Source of the DNA: Acidobacteriota bacterium
GTDB lineage: Bacteria > Acidobacteriota > Polarisedimenticolia > JACPZX01
DNA: 64,000 bases
Reading direction: 5' to 3'
Assembly: GCA_016195325.1 (NCBI GenBank)
Contig: JACPZX010000101.1
Coordinates: 1-64,000 of the forward strand
Shown here: in pieces, positions 34,781 to 43,405 of the stretch
Numbering within the stretch: position 1 is the first letter of the stretch
Layout: every line of letters starts with the position of its first letter
Made by a program: the position numbers and the translations under genes
The notes under the pieces: model-generated
Databases searched by the model: none
The model's input: only the letters and a program-made list of their open reading frames with translations
Told to the model about the DNA's origin: nothing

Positions 34781-35975
34781 TCCTGACCTCCGGCCCGAGT
34801 CGCGCGCGGGAGTATCGCGTCACCGCGGTCACGCGGCCCCTCTCGCCGAGCCCGCGCCGCAGATCGGGGCGCGCCACGAGACGCAGGATCACGGAGGCCA
34901 GGTCCCCGGCGTCTCCGGACATGAAGCCGACGGCGTCCTCCCCTTCCGTGAATATCTCCGGAGCCCCACCTCCCCTCGACACCACAACGGGCCTGCCGCA
35001 GGCCATCGCCTCCACGATCGTCCGGCCGAACGGCTCCGGCTGCGTGCTCGCATGGACAACGACGTCGAGATCCCGGTAGACCGAGGCGACGTCGTCCTGA
35101 AATCCCACGAACGCCACCCGCCTCGAGAGCCCGAGGGACGAGGCCTGCGCGCGGAGGTCTCCCTCCGCCGCCTGGGATCCTCTCGTCCCGTATATCGGGC
35201 CGCCGATCACGTAGAACCGGCAACGCCCGGCGGCATCCGAGCCTGCGACGCGCGCCGCGGCGTCGAGGAAGAGGGAGTGCCCCTTCCAGTGCGCGTACGT
35301 CGCGACGAGTCCGATGCGGAGCACATCCCCAGGGGGCGCGGCCGCACCCGCAAGACGGTCGAGCCGCCGACCGTCCGCCGGCCCGGGAGAGAAGGCGTCG
35401 ACGTCGACGGCGTTGTGGACGACGTCCACGCTCAGCCCCGGCACCGCCGCTTCGAGATCACGGCGGACGGCATCGGAGATCGCGATCGCCCCTGACGAGC
35501 GCAGCCGGGCGAGTGCGAGCGCCCGGCGCATCACTCGGCGCGAGCCGATGAAATCGCGGACGTGCCAGAGCAGCGCGGGCCCGCCCCGGGCGCCCAGCGA
35601 AGCGATGAGGTGCGCCTTGTTCCCGTTGGTGTGGACGATGTCGGGGCGCGCGTCGCGGACCAGCGCGCGGAAGCGACTGATGAAGCCGGGCAACTCCGTC
35701 CCGGCGCGCCCAAGCCCCCCGAGAAAGGCAAGCGGAGTCGCGGAGCCGGATTCAGGAGATGGATTGTCCCCGATGGTCGCGAAGGAGGCCGGCATCTCGA
35801 GCGTGTGCGCATCGACGCCGCACTCCCCCAGGGCTTCCGCCAGCGGGCCGGGGGCGAGGAGCGCCGCGGCCATTTCGAGTCGGGGATCGCACGCGCGGAG
35901 CGACGCGACGAGATCGAGAAGGCTCCTCTCGGCCCCACCCATCGCGCCCGCAGGGCTCACGAAGAGGACCTTCAC
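34734..35975 (-). CDS. Glycosyltransferase family 4
   Basis: A 413-residue GT-B enzyme beginning MKVLFVSPAGAMGGAERSLL, with DIVHTNGNKAHLIASLGARG, the interdomain DVVHNAVDVDAFSPG, then the donor domain: IGLVATYAHWKGHSLFLDAA, FVGFQDDVASVYRDLDVVVH and E-x7-E in PEPFGRTIVEAMACGRPVVV. GTG at 35975 overlaps the stop of the upstream broken glycosyltransferase (GTGA). Donor and acceptor unknown. Confidence 0.92.
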   Translation of the reverse strand: MKVLFVSPAGAMGGAERSLLDLVASLRACDPRLEMAAALLAPGPLAEALGECGVDAHTLEMPASFATIGDNPSPESGSATPLAFLGGLGRAGTELPGFISRFRALVRDARPDIVHTNGNKAHLIASLGARGGPALLWHVRDFIGSRRVMRRALALARLRSSGAIAISDAVRRDLEAAVPGLSVDVVHNAVDVDAFSPGPADGRRLDRLAGAAAPPGDVLRIGLVATYAHWKGHSLFLDAAARVAGSDAAGRCRFYVIGGPIYGTRGSQAAEGDLRAQASSLGLSRRVAFVGFQDDVASVYRDLDVVVHASTQPEPFGRTIVEAMACGRPVVVSRGGGAPEIFTEGEDAVGFMSGDAGDLASVILRLVARPDLRRGLGERGRVTAVTRYSRARLGPEVRTIYERVISAGRIERS

Positions 35976-37131
35976 GCGCCACCCATCAACGGCGCGAGAA
36001 CCGCCGCGTACTCCCTCGCGACGACGTCCCAGCTCCGGGCCTCCGCCACGCGGCGGGCCGCCCTCCCGATCGAGACTCGCGCCGCGTCATCGGCGATCAG
36101 AGCCGACAGAGCGCGCGCGATCTCCGCGGGGTCCGCCGGATCGTCGAGGAGGAGGCCGGAGACGCCGTTCTCGATCAGCTCCGCGCCCCCCGCGCAGCGC
36201 GACACGATGGCCGGGAGCCCCGTGGCCATCGCCTCGAGGATGACCATGCCGAACGGCTCGTACAGGGTCGGGAAGAGGAAGATGTCGGCGGCCCGGTAGC
36301 AGGCGGCGACCTCCTTCTGGTACCCCGCGAAGACCAGGCGATCCCCGACGCCGAGGCGCGCGGCGCGCGCGAGATACGGCTCGCGGGCCCCCGATCCGAC
36401 GGCGATGAGACGCAGGCGCGAGCGCGCGGCGCCGTCGAGTCGGGCGACTGCGTCGATGGCGGTCGCGAGCCCCTTCCGATCGAACGCCCCGACGAAGAGC
36501 ACGGCGATCTCGCCGCGTCGACGCCGTGCCTCACGACGTGGACGTTCTCGGTCAGCCCGAGGCACTCGTGGAGTTCCGACGCGATCCGGCCGGAGATCGC
36601 GACGTAGGTCTTGCCCCGAGCGAAGGTCACTCGCTCCGCGAGCACGTTCGCCTCGAGGAGGAAGTCGTAGTACCCGCGGATCGCGCGCGCGCGCATTCCG
36701 CCCGCGGCCGCCGCCCAGTGGGGACGGCGGAGATCCTCGGAGAGCGTGGCGCGGCGACGCTTCCACGCCGCCTGGACGAAGTGAACCTGGACGACGTCGC
36801 TCACCAGGGAGCAGGCTCCTGCGGCATGGACGATCGTCTCGCGGCTCCGGGCCGTCGACCGGCGCAGCCAGAGCGGCGGCAGCGTGGCGGCGTGAAAATA
36901 CCAGTTCTTGATCAGCTCGGGGCGCGGCACGTTGGGCAGCACGCGGTGAATCGTGACGTCTCCCCACGCTCCCTCGAGCCCCGCGTCGTCCACGGTGAAG
37001 GCGTACAGCTCGACCGGCCAGATGTGGCTCAGCCGCCGGGCGACCTCGAGGGTGCAGCGCTCCTGACCCGCCCAGGTGTTGAGATCCTGGATGACGAAGG
37101 AAAGGCTCCGGCGCGACCGGTCGGTCGTCAG
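35972..37131 (-). pseudogene. Glycosyltransferase family 4, disrupted by a frame change in the linker
   Basis: The N-terminal half (SLSFVIQDLNTWAGQERCTL to ENVHVVRHGVDA) lies in one frame ending at a stop at 36175. The C-terminal half (GEIAVLFVGAFDRKGLATAI to the end at 35972) is in another frame. The switch falls near 36505-36522, right after the conserved HGVD. The approximately 20-25 residues normally between HGVD and the first strand of the donor domain are missing, so a deletion not divisible by three is more likely than a single-base error. E-x7-E (YEPFGMVILEAMATGLPAIV) is intact. The upstream start is not clear; the frame opens inside the FmdB gene end. It could be an assembly deletion at a GC-rich site. 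Confidence 0.75.
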
Positions 37132-37496
37132 GACTTGCTCTTCCCCTTCTTCCTGTCGCCGGCGTCGTTTCCCTTCGAGCCGCCGCCCGCGCCCTTGGTC
37201 GAATCCGACTTCGACTCCGTCTTCACCTCCGACGTCGTCTCCGTCTTGGAGTCGGACTTGGACTCGGATTTGGAGTCGCCCTTCGGCTCGCTCTTCGTCG
37301 GCTCGCCTCCCCCCTTCTTCCCGCCGTAGTCGGTGACGTACCAGCCCGAGCCCTTGAACGCGATCGCCGGGGCCGACATCAGTTTCTCGACCTTCCCTCC
37401 GCACTTGATGCATTTCGTCAGAGGGGGATCGGAGAACTTCCGGATCAGCTCGAAGCGATGGTGGCACTTGAGGCACTCGTATTCGTAGAGGGGCAA
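37128..37496 (-). CDS. FmdB-family zinc ribbon protein
   Basis: A 122-residue protein with the FmdB putative regulatory zinc ribbon: MPLYEYECLKCHHRFELIRK, then LTKCIKCGGKVEKLMSAPAI. Four cysteines as two CxxC pairs bind zinc. A Lys/Ser/Glu-rich low-complexity tail of about 65 residues (repeats of SKSESKSDSK type) follows. The TTG start at 37496 is preceded by AAGGAG. Function in this family is not established beyond a presumed regulatory role. Confidence 0.88.
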   Translation of the reverse strand: MPLYEYECLKCHHRFELIRKFSDPPLTKCIKCGGKVEKLMSAPAIAFKGSGWYVTDYGGKKGGGEPTKSEPKGDSKSESKSDSKTETTSEVKTESKSDSTKGAGGGSKGNDAGDRKKGKSKS

Positions 37497-37542
37497 GCGC
37501 GGGCTCCTTGGATTCAGGTTGCAGCGTCAGGCAGGCGAAACC

Positions 37543-39006
37543 CTACGGACCCGGGGTCCCCCTGTCAAGGCGCGCGCCCCCGCCGGAGGCCGGACCGGAA
37601 AGGATCCGCGTCGCGGCTTCGCGCCCCGAGGCCACACCATCGGGGATCCCGACGCCGCGGAGACCGCTTCCGGTCACGATCAGCCCCGGCAGCTTGCGAA
37701 GCTCCGAGTCGATGGCCGCCACGATCCCCTGGTGCCCGACGTCGTACTGGGGGTTGGCCTTCGACCATCTCGCGACGCGCACCATCGTCGGCTCCGCCCC
37801 GAGCCCGATGAGCGCGGCGATCTCCTCGCGCACCATCGCCACCATGTCGGCGTCCGCGATCTCCGCGCGCGATTCGTCCACCGCGCCGCCGACGAACGCG
37901 CGGACGAGGACGCTCCCGTCCGGGGCGCGGCCGAGGAACTTGTTCGACACGAAGGTGCAGCCGAAGATGCGTCGCCTCTCGGTGAACGGGATGAGGAAGC
38001 CGGTGCTCCCGGGGAGAGGCCCCGCCTCCGAGGCGCGGTACCCGAGGAAGACGGTCGCCGACGAGGCGTACCGAATCATCCGGAGCCCCCCGGCGACGGC
38101 GGGCGCCAGCGGCTCGAGGAGCGCCGCCGCCTGGGGCGCCGGGACCGCGACGACGCACGCGTCGACGTCGATCGGCTCGCGGCCCCTGAAGTGAACGCGG
38201 TATCCGCCCGCCGCGAGATCCACCCGCGTGGCTGTCGCCCCGCGCTCGATGCGCGTCGTGCGGAGCGAGGCCTCCAGAGCCTCCACGATCCTGCGGATGC
38301 CTCCTCGAAACGAAACGAACGGCGGACCCGGCCGCCCCGGCCGCGGCGGTGACGGCACGCCCTGCGCCTTCGGCGCCCTCCGCAGCGCGGCGGCGAGGCT
38401 GCCGTGCCGGCGCTCCATCTCGACGAGTCGGGGAAAGGTGCTCAGGATGCTGAGTCGCTCCGGGTCCCCCGCGTGAATCCCGGCGAAGAGCGGGCCGGCG
38501 ATCTTCTCGGACGCCTCGGCCCCGAAGCGGCGCCTGATGAAGGCCGCGACCGACTCGTCGGGATCGCCGGCGCCCGGGGCGATGAACGGCTCGGCGAACA
38601 TCCGGAGCTTGCCGCGAAAGGAGATGAGCCCGCTCATCAGGAAGGGGACGACCTGCGTCGGCGAGAGCATCTCGAGGCCTGCGGGGAGAGGCCGGAGCTT
38701 CCCCCGCGAGTAGATCAGAGTCGGCAGATCCTGCCGGCTCGCCTCGAGGATCTCGTCCCCGAGGCCCAGCTCTCGCGCGAGCTCGACGGCGGCGGGCTTC
38801 CCCTTGAAGAGAGAGTCGGGGCCCGTGTCGAGGAGGAATCCGTCCACGCGCTCGCTGCGGATGACGCCGCCGACCTCCGGCGCCGCCTCGAAGAGCCGGC
38901 AGTCTACCCCTACGCCGCGCTCCCGCGAGATCTTCTCGAGGTGATAGGCGGTCGAGAGGCCGGCGATGCCGGCCCCAAGGACGGCGATTCTCGGCGGCCC
39001 GGTCAC
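37543..39006 (-). CDS. hemG: Protoporphyrinogen oxidase (oxygen-dependent, HemY type)
   Basis: A 487-residue FAD enzyme oxidising protoporphyrinogen IX to protoporphyrin IX. N-terminal Rossmann motif IAVLGAGIAGLSTAYHLEK is followed by FEAAPEVGGVIRSERVDGFL and DTGPDSLFKGKP; the C-terminal FAD-contact region is GLIVTGSGLRGVGIPDGVAS. The flavoprotein architecture is that of the O2-using HemY type (often annotated hemG by name), not the flavodoxin-like HemG of E. coli. GTG at 39006 overlaps the hemH stop (GTGA), and the longer frame to 39273 is discarded. Last gene of hemE-hemH-hemG. Confidence 0.94.
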   Translation of the reverse strand: MTGPPRIAVLGAGIAGLSTAYHLEKISRERGVGVDCRLFEAAPEVGGVIRSERVDGFLLDTGPDSLFKGKPAAVELARELGLGDEILEASRQDLPTLIYSRGKLRPLPAGLEMLSPTQVVPFLMSGLISFRGKLRMFAEPFIAPGAGDPDESVAAFIRRRFGAEASEKIAGPLFAGIHAGDPERLSILSTFPRLVEMERRHGSLAAALRRAPKAQGVPSPPRPGRPGPPFVSFRGGIRRIVEALEASLRTTRIERGATATRVDLAAGGYRVHFRGREPIDVDACVVAVPAPQAAALLEPLAPAVAGGLRMIRYASSATVFLGYRASEAGPLPGSTGFLIPFTERRRIFGCTFVSNKFLGRAPDGSVLVRAFVGGAVDESRAEIADADMVAMVREEIAALIGLGAEPTMVRVARWSKANPQYDVGHQGIVAAIDSELRKLPGLIVTGSGLRGVGIPDGVASGREAATRILSGPASGGGARLDRGTPGP

Positions 39007-39977
39007 GCGCGCGAGGCCCGCCCCGCGGGCGTGGCGGCCAGCCGCTCGCGCACGACGGACGCCAGCGCGGCGATGAACGCCGGGCGGGCGTTCAGGGATT
39101 CGGCCCGCCGGAATCGCACGCCGAGCCGCTCCGCCTCGCCGCGGCAGAGGATATCGAGGTCGTAGAGGATCTCGAGATGGTCGGAGACGAATCCGACCGG
39201 CTGGACGACGACGTCGAGCCGCCCCTCCGCGGCGAGCCGCCTCATTGTCACCAGGATGTCCGGGCCAAGCCACGGCTCGCCGGTCGGGCTCGCGCTCTGG
39301 AAGGCGAACTCCCAGTCCGGCACGCCGACCTTCGCGGCCACGAGGCGCGCCGTCTCGAGGAGCTGATCGCGGTACGGCTCCCCCGCCAGGACGATGCGCT
39401 CCGGGAGCGAGTGGGCGGTGAAGAGGACGCGGATCGGCCCCCGGCCTGCCCCGCGCGCGGCATCCATGGCCGCCGAGAGCGTTTCGGCGAGGGCTGCGAC
39501 GAAGAGTGGGTGCGCGTGGTACTCGTCCACGAGCCGGAGCTCCGGGGGCGAGGCGAGCGTCGCGACGGCCTCCGTCAGCTTGAGATGGTACGCGCCGACG
39601 CTCAGGCTGGAGAAGTGAGGCGCGAGCGCGAGGCCGACCAGGCGCTTCACCCCCGACGCGGCGACCTCCGCGACGCGCTCGCGGATGAACGGGGGCGCGT
39701 GGCGCATGCCGACGAAGACGGGAATGCGCTCGCCGCCGGCGCCGAGCGCCGCCTCGAGGGCACGGGCCTGGGCGTTCGTGATCTCGAGGAGCGAGGCGCC
39801 GCCCCCGATCATCCGGTAGCGGCCCTTCAGCTCCTCGATCCTGTCGTCGGGCGGCCTCCGCCCTCCCCGGATGTCGGTGAAAAATCCGGCGACGTCGTCG
39901 AGGGACACGGGAGCGCCGTAGGCCATGAGCATGACGCCGGCGGCCCCCGTCCGGGCGGAATCGACTCGACGTTCCAT
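39003..39977 (-). CDS. hemH: Ferrochelatase
   Basis: A 324-residue enzyme inserting Fe(II) into protoporphyrin IX, or acting as coproporphyrin ferrochelatase. Family features: GVMLMAYGAPVSLDDVAGFF with DIRGGRRPP, VFVGMRHAPPFIRERVAEVA, LALAPHFSSLSVGAYHLKL (metal-binding His), LFTAHSLPERIVLAGEPY and QPVGFVSDHLEILYDLDI. The ATG at 39977 begins one base after the hemE stop; the longer frame from 40112 lies inside hemE and is rejected. Middle gene of the haem operon. Confidence 0.93.
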   Translation of the reverse strand: MERRVDSARTGAAGVMLMAYGAPVSLDDVAGFFTDIRGGRRPPDDRIEELKGRYRMIGGGASLLEITNAQARALEAALGAGGERIPVFVGMRHAPPFIRERVAEVAASGVKRLVGLALAPHFSSLSVGAYHLKLTEAVATLASPPELRLVDEYHAHPLFVAALAETLSAAMDAARGAGRGPIRVLFTAHSLPERIVLAGEPYRDQLLETARLVAAKVGVPDWEFAFQSASPTGEPWLGPDILVTMRRLAAEGRLDVVVQPVGFVSDHLEILYDLDILCRGEAERLGVRFRRAESLNARPAFIAALASVVRERLAATPAGRASRA

Positions 39978-39978
39978 C

Positions 39979-41034
39979 TCAGCCGCGCGCATTGAGCGCC
40001 GCGGAGCGCTCGTGCACGAAATCGGTGAGGCGGCGCACCGTATCGACCGGAGTCCCCGGGAGGATTCCGTGCCCGAGGTTGAAGATGTGGCCGGGCCGGC
40101 CCCCCGCCGCATCGAGAATCGAGGCGGCGCGCCGCGAGACGACGTCGAAGTCGGCGAAGAGAGCGACCGGATCGAGATTTCCCTGGATGGCGCGCCCCGG
40201 CCCGATGAGGCGCCAGGCCTCCGCGAGATCGATACGCCAGTCGGCTCCGACGACGTCGCCGCCCGCCGCCGCCATCATCTCGAGGAGCGTGGCCGTATCG
40301 GTGCCGAAGTGAATCGTCGGGACGCCGATTCCGGAGAGCCCCGAGAAGAGGGAGCGGACGTGAGGCAGGACCTGCTCCCGGTAGTCCGCGGGGGAAAGGC
40401 ACCCGACCCACGAGTCGAAGATCTGCACCACCTGCGCTCCCGCTTCGACCTGGGCCCTCAGGTAGGTGACGAGGGTCCTCGTCACGTGATCCATGAGCCG
40501 TCGCCAGAGATCGGGCCGGGAGAACATGAACGTCTTGGTCTGCCGGTAGTCGCGGCTCCCCTTCCCCTCGATCATGTACGCGGCGAGCGTGAAGGGGGCG
40601 CCGGCGAAGCCGATGAGAGGGACTTTTCCGTCGAGCTCGCGGCGGACGAGGGCCAGCGCTTCGAGAAGGTAGGGAACGTCGCGCCGTGGCTCGAACTCCC
40701 GGAGCGCCCGCACCTGCTCCTCGCTCCGGATGGGCGAGGCGATGACCGGGCCGACGTTCTCGCGGAGGTCGTAGTCGACGCCGATCCCCTCGAGGGGCAG
40801 CATGAGATCGCCGAAGATGATCGCGGCGTCCACGTCCATCTGCGTCACCGGGAGCATCGTGACCTCCGCGGCCAGATGAGGCGTCTTGCAGATCTCGAGG
40901 ATGGAGTGCTTCTCCCGGAGCGCGCGGTACTCGGGCTGGTACCTCCCGGCCTGGCGCATGAACCAGACGGGCGTGCAGTCGACGGGCTCTCGCCGGCAGG
41001 CTCTCAGGAAACGGTGGGTCTGATCCCCGCTCAT
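39979..41034 (-). CDS. hemE: Uroporphyrinogen decarboxylase
   Basis: A 351-residue enzyme converting uroporphyrinogen III to coproporphyrinogen III. Conserved motifs are TPVWFMRQAGRYQPEYRALR, IIFGDLMLPLEGIGVDYDLR, PLIGFAGAPFTLAAYMIEG, VQIFDSWVGCLSPADY and GHIFNLGHGILPGTPVD. The ATG at 41034 (MSGDQTHRFLRACRREPVDC) with GGAGCGAG upstream fits the family; the longer frame from 41076 does not. First gene of hemE-hemH-hemG, divergent from the HExxH protein gene. Confidence 0.96.
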   Translation of the reverse strand: MSGDQTHRFLRACRREPVDCTPVWFMRQAGRYQPEYRALREKHSILEICKTPHLAAEVTMLPVTQMDVDAAIIFGDLMLPLEGIGVDYDLRENVGPVIASPIRSEEQVRALREFEPRRDVPYLLEALALVRRELDGKVPLIGFAGAPFTLAAYMIEGKGSRDYRQTKTFMFSRPDLWRRLMDHVTRTLVTYLRAQVEAGAQVVQIFDSWVGCLSPADYREQVLPHVRSLFSGLSGIGVPTIHFGTDTATLLEMMAAAGGDVVGADWRIDLAEAWRLIGPGRAIQGNLDPVALFADFDVVSRRAASILDAAGGRPGHIFNLGHGILPGTPVDTVRRLTDFVHERSAALNARG

Positions 41035-41066
41035 CGGTGGGCTCGCTCCTCGTGCGTGGGATGGCG

Positions 41067-41072
41067 ATTCTA
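41067..41072 (-). promoter_or_regulatory. Putative -10 element TAGAAT of hemE-hemH-hemG
   Basis: Minus-strand TAGAAT ends 32 bases before the hemE ATG. No clear -35. Confidence 0.38.
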
Positions 41073-41129
41073 GCATCGGCCGGCGACGGCGGAGCGCGCC
41101 CCCGATCCGCAGTGCGGTACTCTGGCTCC

Positions 41130-42491
41130 ATGCGCCCCTTCCTCCCTCCCGACACCGGAGGGATTCTCGAACGCATCGCGGCGCGCAACGCGAAACGCCT
41201 CCGCCGCCTCTCGGCCGCCCTTCGAGACGTCGCGGGCGCGGCGCCTCGCCGCCAGGCGCTGGACGCGCTCGACGCCGTCCTCGCCTCGACGCGCGGAGAT
41301 GGGCGGCGCGAATTCCTCCTCGACCCCGAGCTGCGCGCGTGGCTCGCGGCGACGGAGGAGGCGATAGCCCTGGCCCGGCCGGAGACGGGCACGGGCGATC
41401 TCGCCCTCTTCGAGCGGGTCTCGCGCGGCCCGCATCTCCGTGATCTGGTGCCGCGCGGAGGGCTCGACCGGGGGTTCCGGGGACGCGTCCGGCGGCTCGG
41501 GGAGCTGGGCCTCGCCCGCGCCTTCGCGGAGATCCCGGTCCTCCTCGCCTTCCGCACTCCGGAGGGGTCGACCTTCGGCCCCTTCCTGCTCGACGCGTCA
41601 GCGAGCGGTGAGGCGGCCCGCGCCGAGGGTGAGGTTCACTTCAGCCACCCGGCGCCGCTGACGATCTCGCGCCACGGGGCGCTGGAGATCGCCCTCGTCC
41701 CCGGCGGCGTCCGCCTCGGGCCCGGCCGGGGAAGGCCTCGGGTGTTCCCGCGGGCGTCGATCGGCGACTCCGGCATCCTCCTCGCGCGGCGCGTCGCCTC
41801 CACGCGCCGGGGACTCCGGGCCGGGTCTCATGCGCCCGGGATCGCGCGGGATCTGCGGGCCGCGCTCTCGCTCCTCCGATCCGCATGGCCGGGGGCGCAC
41901 GCGGAGGTCCTCGCCCACACGAAGATCGTCGTGCCGCTGCGAGAGAGAAACACGGTCAGCTTCTCCCTCCCCGATCGTCCGGGAGTGTCGTACATCAACG
42001 TCGAGGGGAAGTCGCTCGTCGATCTCGCGGACGATCTTCTGCACGAGACGGCGCACCACCGGCTCCATGCCCTCGAGGAGATCGAAGGGCCGCTCGATTG
42101 CGACGACGGCGAGCCGCGCTACGTCTCCCCGTGGCGCCGCGGTGTCCGTCCGCTTCACGGAATCCTCCACGCGACCTACACCTTCGCGTGGCGGGCGGAG
42201 CTCCTCCGGAGGCTTCTCCGGCTCGCAGCGGCGCGCGCCGGCCGGACCGGAGCGGCGATCCCGCTGGATCGGCGCTGGCTCCGCCGTGAGCTGATATGGG
42301 AGATCACGTCGCTGCGCCAGTCCCTCGCCGACCTCGAGGACGCCGGCACGCGCGGGCTCCTCACCGCGGCCGGTCTCCGCGTGCGCGACGCGGTGGCGCG
42401 CCGGGTCGCGGGCATGGAGCGCGACTCATCCGCGCGCCCCCTCACGGCGCCACATCGCCGCATGGGCTCGACCCCTGGCGGGAGTCGGTAA
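41130..42491 (+). CDS. HExxH-motif protein, putative 2-oxoglutarate-type peptide beta-hydroxylase family
   Basis: A 453-residue protein without signal peptide or membrane segment. The diagnostic block is near residues 305-365: SLVDLADDLLHETAHHRLHA (HExxH) followed by RYVSPWRRGVRPLHGILHAT and YTFAWRAEL. This is the pattern of the HExxH domain found in FxsB-type radical SAM clusters and in stand-alone proteins annotated as HEXXH motif-containing putative peptide modification proteins. Members of this group are reported as aKG-dependent hydroxylases acting on ribosomal peptides. No radical SAM enzyme, precursor peptide or transporter is adjacent, so the substrate is unknown. The gene overlaps the convergent broken fkbM gene by 66 bases. 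Confidence 0.72.
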   Translation: MRPFLPPDTGGILERIAARNAKRLRRLSAALRDVAGAAPRRQALDALDAVLASTRGDGRREFLLDPELRAWLAATEEAIALARPETGTGDLALFERVSRGPHLRDLVPRGGLDRGFRGRVRRLGELGLARAFAEIPVLLAFRTPEGSTFGPFLLDASASGEAARAEGEVHFSHPAPLTISRHGALEIALVPGGVRLGPGRGRPRVFPRASIGDSGILLARRVASTRRGLRAGSHAPGIARDLRAALSLLRSAWPGAHAEVLAHTKIVVPLRERNTVSFSLPDRPGVSYINVEGKSLVDLADDLLHETAHHRLHALEEIEGPLDCDDGEPRYVSPWRRGVRPLHGILHATYTFAWRAELLRRLLRLAAARAGRTGAAIPLDRRWLRRELIWEITSLRQSLADLEDAGTRGLLTAAGLRVRDAVARRVAGMERDSSARPLTAPHRRMGSTPGGSR

Positions 42492-43361
42492 GAAGACGAA
42501 GTTGTACTTAGGCCCGTCGTACCTCTCGATCCCGTCGGGCAGCGGAACCAGGCGGTTCCGGGCAACGACGGACACCGAATCCCCCGTGGCTTCGAACCTG
42601 CGGGCGATGGCCATGCGATTCGATGGAGTCACCTCCACGATCACCCTGGGCCGATCCGACTCGATGACGCCCCGGCCCGGCTCGAGAACCGCCGCCTCGT
42701 ATCCCTCGACGTCGATCTTGACGAGAGAGACGCGACCGAGATCGAATTCGTCCACGCGACGGACGTTGACGTCCGTGACCGCCATCGGAATCTATCCCGG
42801 CACACGGTTCATCTCGAGGCTCGCCCAGCCCGACAGATCGACCCCGTGTTGGAGCGGCGTGTGGAGCCGAGCTCTACGGGCCCGCGACGAGAGCGCGCAG
42901 CAGTGGATCGCGACGTTTCCGAGGGCGCTCCCTGCGAGATCGCGGACGAGCGCCGCGTTCGGCTCGAAGTCGACGACCCGCCCGAACGATTTCGACGTCA
43001 CGTAACTGTAGTGTCCCCGGTGCGCTCCGACATCGACACCAGTCCCCTCCGAGTCGGCCAGCGCGCCGAGAATCCGCAACTCGTCCTCGGTGCGCCCGAA
43101 GACCTGATCCAGCCAGATCTCGCGCCCCAGCCGGTACCGATCCGGCCCGCTGCCCAGGATGAGCTTCCGCCCCAGCCGGCGAATCCGTCGGGTGAACTGG
43201 TTTCGCGCTCTGGCCACGCGGTGAACTCCGTCGCGGGACGGGGTCGCGAAGGATGGGTGACGCTCTGAACGCGTCCGGATCCGGCGATGCCAGGTGGGGG
43301 GCCGCGCCGCTCGCCCATACATAGGCGAGGGTGAGGGGTCGGCGCCACCCGGGCGTTCCAC
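42426..43361 (-). pseudogene. FkbM-family methyltransferase interrupted by an in-frame TAG
   Basis: One frame runs from about 43361 to 42426 but holds TAG at 42794-42792. Before it: LADSEGTGVDVGAHRGHYSY (SAM site), SFGRVVDFEPNAALVRDLAG and ASLEMNRVPG. After it: AVTDVNVRRVDEFDLGRVSL, VKIDVEGYEAAVLEPGRGVI and a normal C-terminus. Both parts align to a single FkbM domain, so the stop cuts an otherwise intact enzyme. Amber suppression is not suggested by anything else in the window, so a recent nonsense mutation or sequence error is likely. The true start could be any of several GTG or ATG codons between 43361 and 43215. Confidence 0.8.
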
Positions 43362-43405
43362 GCGAAGGACAGCCGGGCGCCGGATCGGCTATCGCCAGAC
43401 TCCAA

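Noticed and set aside
37131-37320. Tandem repeat DNA at the end of the FmdB gene
   Set aside because: It encodes a low-complexity Lys/Ser/Glu tail in the FmdB frame and is not a separate repeat element.
42792-42794. Pyrrolysine at the in-frame TAG of the FkbM gene
   Set aside because: FkbM enzymes do not use pyrrolysine, and several other genes here end in TAG as a normal stop.
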